A DNA stretch of 64,000 nt from Meconema thalassinum. Taxonomy: Eukaryota; Arthropoda; Insecta; Orthoptera; Tettigoniidae. The notes under the pieces were generated by a model. That model was not told where the DNA came from. It did not search any database and worked only from the letters and a program-made list of their open reading frames with translations. The position numbers and the translations under genes were made by a program. The DNA lies in the NCBI GenBank assembly GCA_946902985.2, contig OX336396.1, positions 237,724,297 through 237,788,296 of the forward strand, written 5' to 3'. Below are positions 31,935 to 42,844 of this stretch, piece after piece (the stretch's first letter is position 1; the number at the start of each line of letters is the position of its first letter).

Positions 31935-34900
31935 CTAAACCGGAATATTGCTAGCGTAAATATAGAGGGTTTTTTAAATAAGAGAGGCAACGATGTAGTT
32001 TTGACCCTAATAGAAGATATGCAGATTGTAGGATTTGTTGAGAGTTGGCTCCCTGTAGGTTGCGAGGTTAAATTAGATGGCTTCAATATATATACAAAAC
32101 CTAAGATTAGGAAAGCTCGCACCGGTAGGTTCCCAGGGGGTATTGTTGTTTTAATTAAAGAAGAGGTGAGGGAATTATCAGAATTTATTAGTTCAGAACT
32201 GGAAGAAGTAGTGTGGGTAAAAGCAGATATTAGGGGGAGGGGGAAAGGAACGGTATGTTTCGGCTTTGTCTACAACCCTCCGGAGAATTCCCCGTATGCA
32301 AGAGAAAGCTTTTTCGATGAGTTAGCTATTGAAATAAACAGAATTCAAAATATATATGAAGAGGCAGAGATTGTGCTGTTAGGGGACTTCAATGCGAGGG
32401 TTGCAGACAGAAAGCCCCTTTACAGCAAGGGGGTTGCTGAGGCCGTATGTGGTGATAGGCACAGCAAAGACAAGGAATGTAACAAGAACGGAGAAAAGAT
32501 TTTGGAACTATGTGGTGCAGAAGAGCTATATATATTAAATGGTGTCTGTGTGGGGGATGAAGAAGGTAACCTGACGTATATAACAGAGATTGGAGGAAGT
32601 GTAATAGATTTAGCAATGTGTTCCAGAGGGGCACTAGCCCTAATTAAGAGGTTCACTGTTGAAGAATGGGGGGAATCACACCACCTACCAATTGTCGTCA
32701 ACATGCAGGGAGCGGTGACAAAATCAAAAGGGAACCCACAAGTTAAAGATATAGAGAGAAAAGTGAATAGATTCAGATGGAGGGAGGAAAACTGCAGAGA
32801 GTTCCAGAACTACTTCCAGGGAGAAAATTTTGAGCTGATAAAGGTAGGAATAAGTTTAATGATCAGTAATGATGAAATTGAAGGGGTAATACGTATGATT
32901 GAGAATGCAATTATGATGGCAGGGCGGAAAATGCGCGTGAAGGCTAGGGGAAAAATAGGGAGAATTAAAGGATGGTACGATGAATCTTGTAGAAGGAAGA
33001 AAACCGAAGTTATTAGGGCACTGAAGTTATACAAGAGAGGAGGGGATGATACGATGAGAGTAGAATTTTGTCGTCTAAGGAAAGAATATAGGGAACTGCT
33101 CAGTAAAATGAAAGATGAATGGCAGGGTAAGGAAGCAACAGCACTAAATAAGGATTCTAAAGCTAACGACTGTAGCAAAGTGTGGAGCAGGATAAAGTCT
33201 TACTGTAGGGGGAGCAGAAGTGGTGGGGGGAGCTCTATAAGTGATGAAATATGGATTGCATATTATGAGAATCTGTTAAATGCTGAAGATAATTGGAGGA
33301 AGAGGGATGAGTTTGGCGTCCCGAGGGGGCTGGGGGTCACTCTGCCTATGCTGGACCAAGTCATATCGATAGAGGAAATTAAGGAAGTAATGACAAAAAG
33401 TAAAGGAGGGAAGTCAGGTGCTATTTCGGGGATAACAAATGAATTTTGGCACGAGTTGAGTAGCAATAGGTTCATGATGGACAGCTTGGTAAAAATCTTT
33501 AACAAAATCTTTGACGGAGGTAGATTTCCAAGGGCGTGGCAGGAGGGGATAATTTGTCCAATATATAAGAGGCGTGGGGACAAACTAGACCCAGGCAACT
33601 ATAGAGGCATAACTTTGCTTGATAATTTGAGCAAAATGTACACCGGGGTCTTATCCAAGCGTTTAATAGCATGGGCAGAGGGCTGTTCGGTGTTCTCGAG
33701 ACTCCAGACAGGGTTCAGAAAAGGAATGAGGACCAGTGACAATATAATGGTGGTTAAAACGGTGATGGACAAGTACATAAGAAGGAAAAGAGGTAAGCTG
33801 TATATCACAGCTATTGATTTGGAGAAGGCGTTTGATTCAGTGAGCAGGGGAGCTGTCATGGCTAAACTGGGAAAAATCGGGGTGTCACATAAAATGATAC
33901 GAGCAATTGAGAATGTGTATTCCGAAGTGAAATGTGCAATTAAAACTAAAGATGATGTAATTGTAGGAGAGATAACGTCTAATATAGGTCTAAAACAGGG
34001 ATGCAAATTATCCCCGGTGCTTTTTTTGCTATTTATCAACGATATTTTCGAGTCAAAGGGCTTTGAGCAACGGTCCAACCCTTGCTTGGGCAATTATGAT
34101 ATCCCGGGCCTAGCTTTCGCTGATGACATCCTTCTGCTTGCTCTAACACCCTATTATATGCAATATAGTATTGACGAGATTGTGAGATACTGTGAGGACT
34201 GGAACTTAAAAATTAACCCGAGTAAGACCAAAGTTATGGTCTGCAAAAAGGGAGTTAAACTGGCTAAGAATGAAAAGTGGGTCATGTATGGGTCTCAGTT
34301 AGAGACGGTGAAAAAACTTGAGTATCTAGGGATGATAATGGCGAGTAATGGTAAATGGACCGAACAAATTAAAAGGGCAAAATCGAAAGGGCTAGCGGCA
34401 TTGGCGAATGTTAAAGTGTTAGAGCGTAGGTTACCGAATCTTGACTACAAAGTGTATAAGAATGTGTTCAACGCACTCATCGTTTCAAGAGCACTCTATG
34501 GAGTAGAAGTATGGGGTTTAGAGGAAGGAACGAAAACCCTGGACAGTATTGTAAGTAGGTTTGCCAAGATAATTTTGGGGCTACCTAGTTGCACGGCGAA
34601 TTGTGGAGCGAGAATGTTGTGTGAGGATGTAAGCATTAGACAACATATCATAAAAAGGGTCATAAAGTCTTGGATTCGTTTAAAAGCAGGTGGAGGGGGG
34701 GGGAAATACTTAAGGTAGCCTACCTGCACCAAATGAAGCATCAGCAAGAGGGCTACTGGGTGGACGGGGTAAGAAGTGTACTGGAAAGATTAGGAATGGG
34801 CTATCTATGGGATAGGGACTTACAAAGAGAGGAAGGTAGGGTGTGTAAAAAAGTGTGCAGAAGGGTTAATGACGTAGAGTTGCAGGTGCTAAGGGAAGAG

Positions 34901-35347
34901 TGCACCAGTAGGAGAACCTTAACAGAGTTCTGCGAAATAAGGAACTTTATGAGCATAAAGCCTCAATGCCTAATGAAAAGAGAAATGAGAGGGATAATTT
35001 GGTGGTTAATGGGGGTGTATAAGAACAAAGCGTTGAGAGAAGTAGGAAAAGAGGACATTTGCCTGTTTTGTGGGAAGGTTATGGGTGCGGCGCACCTGAT
35101 CAGGGAATGCAAGGAAATTAAAATGATAAGAGCAAGGTTTGTAGACAAAGCAGATATAAACAGAATAGAAAATGAAAATGAGTATCACACTTTAATTAAA
35201 TTACTAAAAAGGGAATGGGGGAAAGCAGGTCAATTAGCAAAATATTTTAATACCATCAGGGCAATGTGGAATAAGAAAGCGTCGGATGAGATTCAGAACA
35301 AAGATGCATGTAAATTAAGCATTCAAGTACAGGAGATGGCTTCCTAA
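31935..35347 (+). pseudogene. LINE ORF2: endonuclease-reverse transcriptase (one frameshift)
   Basis: The frame is open directly after the ORF1 stop and in the same frame. It opens with ASVNIEGFLNKRG and IVGFVESWL (endonuclease Glu), then LLGDFNARV and a terminal ESHHLPIVV, where the usual SDH is SHH. RT motifs are ITAIDLEKAFDSV (about 33805), LKQGCKLSPVLFLLFINDIF and AFADDILLLA (about 34110), all intact. At a run of nine Gs (34695-34703) the frame shifts by -1. The rest continues in another frame to 35347 with a C-terminal CLFCGKVMGAAHLIREC (Cx2Cx7Hx4C). The first in-frame ATG is at 32019, after the start of the domain. Confidence 0.88.
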
Positions 35348-35516
35348 GCTATAAATCGTGTTAAAGCCTAGGAGAGCCTATCTGTACATATTGCTGTCTG
35401 TAGATTTTTCCTGTAAATTTATGTTATCTATGTGTTTATTGTCTGTAGGTCACGATATGACTCTCTGAGTTAAAGTGACAATTAACAAGTAGACTTGGTT
35501 TAAATAAATAAATAAA
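35348..35516 (+). other. LINE 3' UTR and (TAAA)n tail
   Basis: About 150 bases after ORF2, then four TAAA units next to the right target duplication. The tail merges with the duplication, which begins TAAA. Confidence 0.8.
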
Positions 35517-36107
35517 TAAATAGAGGAAGTGTAGGGGTAGCTTTACGTAATTATGGGGTTGCACATAGATTGTTGTGCAACACCTGAATAGGCTAATGCA
35601 TGTAAAGCATTTGGTGGGAAGAGAAAGATCAAACACACACGGCACACATAATGGTCAAATTAAGACGAGGTTTAAGGAATAAGTAATTTTGTGAAATTAA
35701 AGAAGTCACATTGGATGACAGAAGAATTACAGTACAGTTTGTTTCTGAAGTTGTATGTGCATCAGCGCACTAGAGTGAATTGTAAAGTTGAGATAAGGGT
35801 AAAGGTTTGAGTTATGATATGAGTTTATTATGAAGATATTATGTTAATATTAGTGGATTGTGGAAGTAATATTTTTGTTTGATTTTGTTTTATGTTTGTT
35901 GGGATTGTTTTATTTGTTTGAAGCCATGATTTTATTACTGAATTAAAGTCTTAGAATAGAGTTGTGCCTTATCATTGTAGAGTTGATACCTTTTAGTTTC
36001 AAATCCAAAATATGCAACTGCTCAATGGGGGAACGGTACACGCCCGAGTCCTGATGCTAGCTGGAGGCGGAAGCATATTTTCCATAGAGATTACTCACAT
36101 GGGTACA

Positions 36108-36125
36108 TGGAAATTGATGTCCTGT
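36108..36125 (+). promoter_or_regulatory. Primer-binding site position, gypsy copy 1
   Basis: TGGAAATTGATGTCC starts exactly after the LTR end, where a tRNA primer should pair, and opens with the expected TGG. I cannot match it to a specific tRNA. Lys-type TGGCGCCC sequence occurs 341 bases downstream instead. Confidence 0.5.
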
Positions 36126-36298
36126 ACAGTGATTTGAGCTATAGGTACAACTAAAGTCGGTCTAGATTTAGTGCACACAACTCTATTAAGGTAACAATTA
36201 ACGTGAATTAGGGGATGACCGCGCCTAACCATAGCTAAGCTCCGATACAAACAATATAAATTTTGATAAACACACGTACATGCTTATTTTATTTATCA

Positions 36299-36466
36299 TG
36301 TCGCCCGTGTGTGGGCAAAGCATGAACCGTATTTTATTTATCATGGCGAGACCCAAGTGGTGCATTCGACAGTACAACTGAGACCTTGGATGGTTGCTCC
36401 AATGTCTTAACGAGGACACTCTCCCCTGATATGATATTTCATTTATCATGGCGCCCAGGTTTGTGG
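36299..36466 (+). repeat. Three ttatcaTGGCG-type repeats in the gypsy leader
   Basis: TGTCGCCCGTG (36299), TGGCGAGACCC (36344) and TGGCGCCCAGG (36449) each follow atttatca. The last resembles a tRNA-Lys primer-binding site. The same three are in copy 2 (from about 48213). Confidence 0.6.
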
Positions 36467-36787
36467 AGCTTATGGGAGTTAGGGAAACCCCATCGATTTT
36501 TTATGGTATTTCATGGGGAAAACCATAGTAATTTTTTTTTTTTGCCTCAAACTGTGTTTGAGTGATTTTTGAGTTCAGTAGGCTTTTGATGTAACGCGAA
36601 TCTCTCTATTGAGATGAGAATTACCCAAGGATACGAGCGCTACATACCAAATCCACAATTTATCATAAAATTAACAGGTTTTGTACGATCTTACAATATG
36701 TGTACACTGGTTGGTGTCTCACTTCAAAACGTATCCACGCATGTTTCCAGGAAGCCTGCCTGCATCTCAAAGTGTATTATTGTAAAA

Positions 36788-37405
36788 ATGTCAGGCACAG
36801 AGGAGATTATGCAGGTTATTGCAGGGTTAAGACTGCATTTTGACGCTGTGAATGAACAGAACAAGCTGGAAGCTAAGGCTTTCCAGGATGGAATAAACAC
36901 TCGTTTAGATGCCAATCAGGAGGCAATTATTATTAAGGAGGCAATTAATGCCAATCAGGTTGAATTGAGTAATCGGTTAGATGCCAATCAGCTGGCAATG
37001 AATGCAAATAAGGCTGAATTAAATGATAAGTTAGGTCAAATGCAGGAAACGATTAAGACCAAAGTAACAGAAACTGTTGTAAGCATTATATCAGAAATGC
37101 AGGTTAAAACAGATAAACGTTTCGAGGCTATAGAAGCCAAGCTCGAAAGTAATTTACAAGCGTGTAAGCATGCGCAGGATGAAACCAACAGTAGGTTAGA
37201 TGCGCTGTCTAATGACATTAAGGATATTCAAATCCAAAATGAGGCGAATCTCGAACGCCAAGCGAAACAGTTTTCAGAATTTACGAGAACGGTAGATCAG
37301 AGGTTAGAAGAGAACGACTCTAAATGGGACCAGAAATTGAAAAGCTATGCCAGAGCAATTAACGGTGATCTCAAGAAACAGGATCAGAACATATTAGATC
37401 AATGA
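36788..37405 (+). CDS. gag: Gypsy copy 1 Gag, N-terminal coiled-coil part
   Basis: I choose the ATG at 36788 (MSGTEEIMQVIAG) over the upstream one at 36614. The protein-like, heptad-rich sequence begins there and the first 58 residues of the longer frame do not look like Gag. The ~205 residues are almost entirely coiled coil, with a tandem RLDANQ-type repeat. Copy 1 has 18 extra bases in that repeat relative to copy 2. The frame ends at TGA (37403), but the next codon continues the same coiled coil in the same frame. Confidence 0.75.
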   Translation: MSGTEEIMQVIAGLRLHFDAVNEQNKLEAKAFQDGINTRLDANQEAIIIKEAINANQVELSNRLDANQLAMNANKAELNDKLGQMQETIKTKVTETVVSIISEMQVKTDKRFEAIEAKLESNLQACKHAQDETNSRLDALSNDIKDIQIQNEANLERQAKQFSEFTRTVDQRLEENDSKWDQKLKSYARAINGDLKKQDQNILDQ

Positions 37406-39121
37406 CAGGAAATAAGCGAGATTAAGGCTATCGCTAATGAAAGTAAAGAGCTGGTATGCAACGTGAAAGGTCAGATGAGCAAAGTTCATCAAGAACTGGA
37501 CCAAGTTCAAAGTGACATTGTTGTAGTTAACAAAAGGCAAGAGGAGAATAGAGGTGAGATCATTAAGGTCCAGAATGAAATGTCGAAGGTTAATGGACAC
37601 ATTCGAGAGGAAATCAAAGGATTGAGAGAAGAACTCGAAGTGAGAGAAGGCCAGAAGACAGAGGCAAGCGACAAGACCCTTGCTCAAATTAAGGAAGATG
37701 TAGAGGATGAAATCTCCCATATCAAACAAAGCCTGAAAGAAGACAAGAAGAAAATATTTCAAGTGGCCGAGGAAAATCGAGATAGACTTACCAGAATCGA
37801 GAAGGAGGTAATTACTCGACTGGAAAGAGCGGAGATGCGCCACAATCAAATGGAGACTAGGATAATCGCACAGGAGGAAACCCTTATGAAAGATCCTAAG
37901 TCAAGTGAAGGCAGCATGGAAGATATGAGGAAAACAAGGTGGGCAGACTTAGAAACCCAATCTATAATCAGGAATGCTACAGGCCCAGGCGAAAGAACTT
38001 ATATGACGCCAGGTGCACCAGTTGCAGCATCAACGCCACATGAAAATGCTATGCACACCCAGGTGATAAACGTAATCAGGGCAAGCGAAGAGAAACCAAG
38101 GAAATTCTCAGGTAGCCACTGTAATATGACACCAAAATATTGGTTGAAGGAAGTGTCTGAATATTTGAATGACGCGCGGATACCGCAAGAGCGCAGGCTA
38201 CGAGCCATTGAGAAATTAACAGAGGGAGAATGTGCATTATGGTTTAGCAGTTTCCGGTATACTTTCGATACTGTTGAGGAGTTTCGGGAGGCATTTTTGA
38301 AACGGTACTGGAATCCAGCCACACAGCAAAATTTGAGATTGGATTTGTATTCCAAAAGATACAGCACCAACAACCCAACGAAGTACGCAGAGTTTTTCAT
38401 ATCTCAAATGTGTAGGTTCAAAGAACTTGATCAAAAACCTAGCGAGCTGGAGCTATGTATTGCTATCGCCAAGCAGCTTCCATACGAGATCCAAAGAATG
38501 CTAATCTCGGCAAATGCGAAAACTTCTATGGAAATGGAGACAGTTCTTAGACAACTGGACCTCACAACAGCCAATACGATGCGTCAGAATCGAACCGTGG
38601 AACAGGTACACGTGACCAACACGCAGACTGACCAACATCAAGCTCCAAGGAACAACAAAGCTACGAGCACTGAAACATTAGATTCCAACGGACGTCAATG
38701 GGAACAGGAACCCAGAAGATGGCAGCCGAAGTACAAAGGGAATGCTAGTAGAGGAGGAAGAGGCCGAAATTCGTGGAATAAGCAGAATACCAGGGGTAGA
38801 CCGTACCAAAACAATGGAGGTAACAATGGCCAAGAAGGCAACAATAGAAATTGGAGACCCCAGGAAAGAAGAAGTAACTTCGACGACGAGGTAGAGGAAC
38901 GATATCACGCTTCATTGCGATACCTCGAGGAAAGGGGAGATGAGCCCCAGAAGCAACAAGTCCACTGGCAAGAAGTTATGCAGAACAGGACATCACCAGA
39001 CAGATATGGAGATGGAGCTAAGAGTTTGGAGGTACAGCGCAGCGAACAAGAGAGAAGAAATTCTAAGGAAACTGGCGCTATAGAAAAAAAAAACTCCAAA
39101 ATTAGGAGAGTTCGAGACTGA
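37406..39121 (+). pseudogene. gag: Gypsy copy 1 Gag, capsid part (after the in-frame TGA)
   Basis: Open in the Gag frame from the codon after TGA. The coiled coil continues for ~190 residues. A retrotransposon-gag (capsid-like) domain follows: KFSGSHCNMTPKYWLKEV, CALWFSSF, FREAFLKRYW and LRLDLYSKRYS. The basic tail is rich in RG, N and Q (RGGRGRNSWNKQNTRGRP) where most gypsy Gags have a CCHC knuckle. Near 39083-39092 a run of ten As (nine in copy 2) shifts the frame, and translation ends at 39121 without reaching pol. Confidence 0.85.
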
Positions 39122-42100
39122 TGGATGGAAGTCAGTTAACATCATCAATTGGATAGCCAAACCAGAAGAGCTAATCGAGGATACAGGAGGATCACAGGTC
39201 ATGGTCAAGAGAGAATTGCCTATTATAATAGTAAGAGTGGCAGGATTAAAAATAAGAAGTCTGTTAGACACGGGTTCAACAGTGTGCGTTATGACACAAA
39301 CTTTATATAATGAAATAGCCCAGAGAGAGAATGTTTTGAAAATACCGATCTCTAGTGTCAAAACAAAAGGGGTAATTCCAGACAGAACGATGATATGTAA
39401 ATATCAGGTATTCCTAGATTTACAGATAGGAGGCTCTATTTTCTCACAGAGTTTTCTATTAGTAAACAAACTGCCTTATAACCTACTTATTGGGGCAGAA
39501 TTTATAAGGGAATACAGAGTGATAATAGACCTAGCACAGGACAGGGTTATGTTCCATGTGAATGAGGAAGCCGAAGGCTTGGAGGTCGCACTCAATCAGA
39601 ACGAACCAGGGTCAGATGAACAAGTATGGCATTTATACAGAGACGTGGCGGATGAAGAAGTGTTAGCTATGGAGCAGTTAGAAGAAGAACTGAAAACACT
39701 AGCCACAGACATGGAGAAAGATCTGGAACCCGAACTGGAAGAATATATTTCGGAAAAACTAGAAGAAGCAAAAATTGGGCTAAAAGAGAAGGAAAATTTA
39801 AGGAAATTATTACTGGAACAGAAGGAAGTCTTTGATTCGAGACCTGGTCGTATAAAGAACTTCACTTATGCTTTTCAAGTCAGTGATTGGACACTATTTA
39901 GGCAGAAACCCTACCCTATAGCCGAAAAGCATTATGCCAAAGTGAAAGAGGTAATTCAGAAGATGTTGGAGGCCGGTGTTATTGAGAAGACACCTACGCC
40001 TTATGTAAGTCCATTGGTAATCGTACCTAAGACAGACGGAACTGTCAGAGTATGTCTGGACCTGAGACATTTAAATTTGAAGGTTATTCCGGAGTTTGAC
40101 CAAGTGCCACCTATTAAAGAGATCCTCAGGAAGTTCAAAGGGAAGACCGTATTCACAAACTTGGATATCACTTCCAGTTTCCACCATCTTGAATTAGAGA
40201 AGAAAACTAGTCTGTTGACAGGATTCATGTTTGATCAACACACATACACGTTTTTAAGGCTACCTTTTGGTTTGAAAACAGCTGGTTCAGCCCTGATAAG
40301 AGCGTTAGATCGCAATCTATCCGATGATGTGAAAGAGAGTACCATGAGATACGTAGACAACATTCTACTCACATCAGAATCTTTGGAGGAGCACATGAGA
40401 GACCTGAAGAAGTTGCTAGATGACCTTCGAGAAGCTAACTTTAAGGTTAATATCAAGAAATCGCACTTCTGTCAGAGGGAAGTTAAATTCCTAGGGCATG
40501 TTATTGATGCAAATGGAGTTAAGCCTAATCCAGATAAATTGGAGGTAATTCGAAATTTCCCTCGACCCACGAAAGTTAAGCACGTCCGACAGTATTTGGG
40601 AGTAATTGGATTCTTTTCGAACCACTGCCCAAACTATACTACGACAGTAGCACCCCTGCAGGACCTATTGAAGAAAGGCGGCAGATGGAATTGGACGGAG
40701 CAATGTCAGGAAGCATTCGTGAGGTCAAAACAAATGCTTTTGGAATATGTGAAACTGGGATACCCGGATTATACCCAGAAATTCATCATACAGACGGATG
40801 CATCACTTATTGGTATAGGAGCGATGCTATTCCAAGAAAATGTTGACCAGCCTGAAAAGAACGTTTTTATTGCCTTTATAAGTAGGAGGTTGAAAGCGCA
40901 TGAGAAAAACTACACGATTACAGAGATAGAGTTGCTTGCAATTTTGTACGCGTTGCACTCATGGCATAAACTCGTGTATGGCTTTCAAATAGTCCTCAGA
41001 ACAGACCATAAAGCTTTAACATTTCTGTTAAAGACAGACTTGTCTAGCCAGAGGTTGACAAGATGGTCCCTGTATATTCAGCAATTCAATGTGGAAATAG
41101 AATACTGTCCAGGGAAAGAGAATGTAATACCGGAAATATTAAGCCGTTACCCTAGAGAAGAGGAAGCGCTAGCTGTCCAGATTGAGAATCGAGATCAGAA
41201 GACGTTGGATGACTTGAGGAATCTTACCAACCTACAACGCGAAGACCCGTGGTTGAAGATGATGATCGATTACTTCGAGGGACGCTTAGCAAGGGGAACT
41301 GCAATATACAGAGAGGCAGAGGCATTGGCAACAGATTATGTATGGTATAATCAGATACTACACAAGTGGGATGATGTGGACCATACACGCCAAAGGATTG
41401 TTATTCCTGCATCCTTGCAGAGGAGATTGGTGTGGCTAGCACACAGAGCATTTGGACATCCCGGAATAGAAAAGATTACCGCTCTGTTGAAAGAAGCATT
41501 TACTTGGCCAAAGTTGAGAGAAACGGTGAGAAATGCTATTAGGACATGTGATTTGTGCCAAAGGGTAAAGCCAAATCCCTTTTTAATGAGACAACGACCT
41601 ATCCCGTTGTTACCGGAGAAGCCAAGACAGCTAATGAGCATAGATAACTTTGGGCCACTGCCTAGAGCACGTAGAGGCAATAGACACATTTTTATAGCCA
41701 TGGATGTATTTTCAAAAATGGTAGTATTATGCCCCATACAGAAGACAAGTTCAAAGCAGGTATTGAAACGCCTGAAAGAGAGAGTTATTCCGATTCTTGG
41801 GAAGTCGGATAACATCCTCTCGGACCACGGGAGCTGCTTCACTAGTGCAGAATTTCGTCGAGAACTGGAGAATCTAGGAATTAGGCAGATTTTATCTACC
41901 ATTCGCCATCCTGAGGTAAGTCCAGTTGAAAGAGTAATGAGAGAGATCCAGAAGTACATGAAGATCTACTGCTCTGAAGAGAATTGGCGTTGGATTGAGT
42001 TCCTTGAAGTAATTGAATACTGTATAAATAATACTGTACATGAGGCGACAGGTCAGGTTCCCGTGACTTTACATTTGGATCAGAGACCGGAGAGACCATG

Positions 42101-42746
42101 GACTGGTGTTATTCCATTACCAGTAGACGCACAGCCAGGACGAGAATTGAGGATCCAACGAACCTTCGAATATCTCCAAGCACAGGCGGAGAGACGTCAG
42201 AGGAGAAATCGTGCGAAGAGGTATCACAGACCGCTTCTCGTCGGCGAAAGAGTTTTAGTCAGGAGACCAGCCAGTTCAGATCCAGGGGCAAGGAAGTATA
42301 AGAAGTTCATTTTCGGTTATCACGGCCCGTTCGAGGTGATTAGAGACCTACAAAACAATGCATACAGAATAAGGCATTTAGAAACAGGAAACGAGGTCGT
42401 TATGAATGCAGCCAATTTAAAAATTTACCATTCGCCAGAAGAATTTGACGAACAAGAAGAAGTATTAGCAGCACACACCCAACTGAACGTGGATAGCGAA
42501 GTCAGCCAGGCAGTCAGACCTGAAAGTCCACGTGGCGAGACGGAACGAGAAGCCGACAGCTTGCCCAGTGTAAGGGACAAACAACAAGAATGCCAGTGCC
42601 TGCGAGAACTTTACAAAGAAATGGTCGAAGAGGCAAGGGAAGTTGAGGCCATAAATGAAGCCCTCCGTCAAGAGAATGAACAGCTTAGAGCTGAGCGCAG
42701 TGTGGAAGGGGAGCTAGACAAACCTACTCGCAGCCAGACGAGGTGA
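39093..42746 (+). pseudogene. pol: Gypsy copy 1 Pol: protease, RT, RNase H, integrase
   Basis: A long open frame whose annotated ATG lies at 39201, but which continues upstream to the A-run. Domains in order: aspartic protease (LLDTGSTVCVM); RT with TPYVSPLVIVPK, VCLDLRHLN, FTNLDITSSFHHLEL, LPFGLKTAG and RYVDNILLTS, where the catalytic YxDD is YVDN; RNase H with IQTDASLIGIGAM, ITEIELLAI and LRTDHKALTF; integrase zinc finger (HRAFGH...CDLCQ); catalytic SIDNFGP, ILSDHGSCF and PVERVMREIQK; then a GPF-type C-terminal module and a short coiled coil. There is no chromodomain that I can see and no env after the stop. The upstream A-run separates it from Gag. Confidence 0.9.
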
Positions 42747-42828
42747 AGGACCCCTAATGTAAACACAGACAGTGGTAGGCAGTCAGCTGGTTACTTACAG
42801 AAAGTCACTTGCAATTGACTTCTATAAG

Positions 42829-42844
42829 TTTTGCAAGGGGAATA
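42829..42844 (+). promoter_or_regulatory. Polypurine tract before LTR2
   Basis: gcaaggggaata immediately before TGAACCC, repeated before LTR3 (54724-54739). This is the expected plus-strand primer site. Confidence 0.7.

Larger units (their letters stand above)
30648..35516 (+). mobile_element. LINE (APE-type, probably CR1/L2/Rex1 group) nested in LTR1
   Basis: Flanked by perfect 14-bp duplications taaatagaggaagt (30634-30647 and 35517-35530) and ending in a (TAAA)n tail. The 5' end carries tcagttt, like an arthropod initiator. It encodes ORF1 (coiled coil plus RRM-like) and ORF2 (endonuclease, RT, C-terminal CCHC). LTR2 shows the empty site. The clade is inferred from the ORF1 type and the C-terminal region and is not certain. 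It appears full length. Confidence 0.9.
26047..36107 (+). repeat. LTR1 (5' LTR, with nested THAP transposon and LINE)
   Basis: Starts TGAACCC in the minisatellite and ends GGGTACA before the primer-binding region. It contains the THAP-fragment transposon (28431-29665) and a LINE (30648-35516). It carries several private substitutions in its first 1.3 kb that LTR2 and LTR3 do not share. Confidence 0.9.

Noticed and set aside
36108..36448. Extending the LTR to atttatca before TGGCGCCC
   Set aside because: LTR3 ends at 58679 where the minisatellite resumes in exact phase with a 4-bp duplication, and all three corrected lengths agree at 5177-5178.
42747..42844. An envelope gene after pol
   Set aside because: Only about 100 bases separate the pol stop from LTR2, and the same holds for copy 2.
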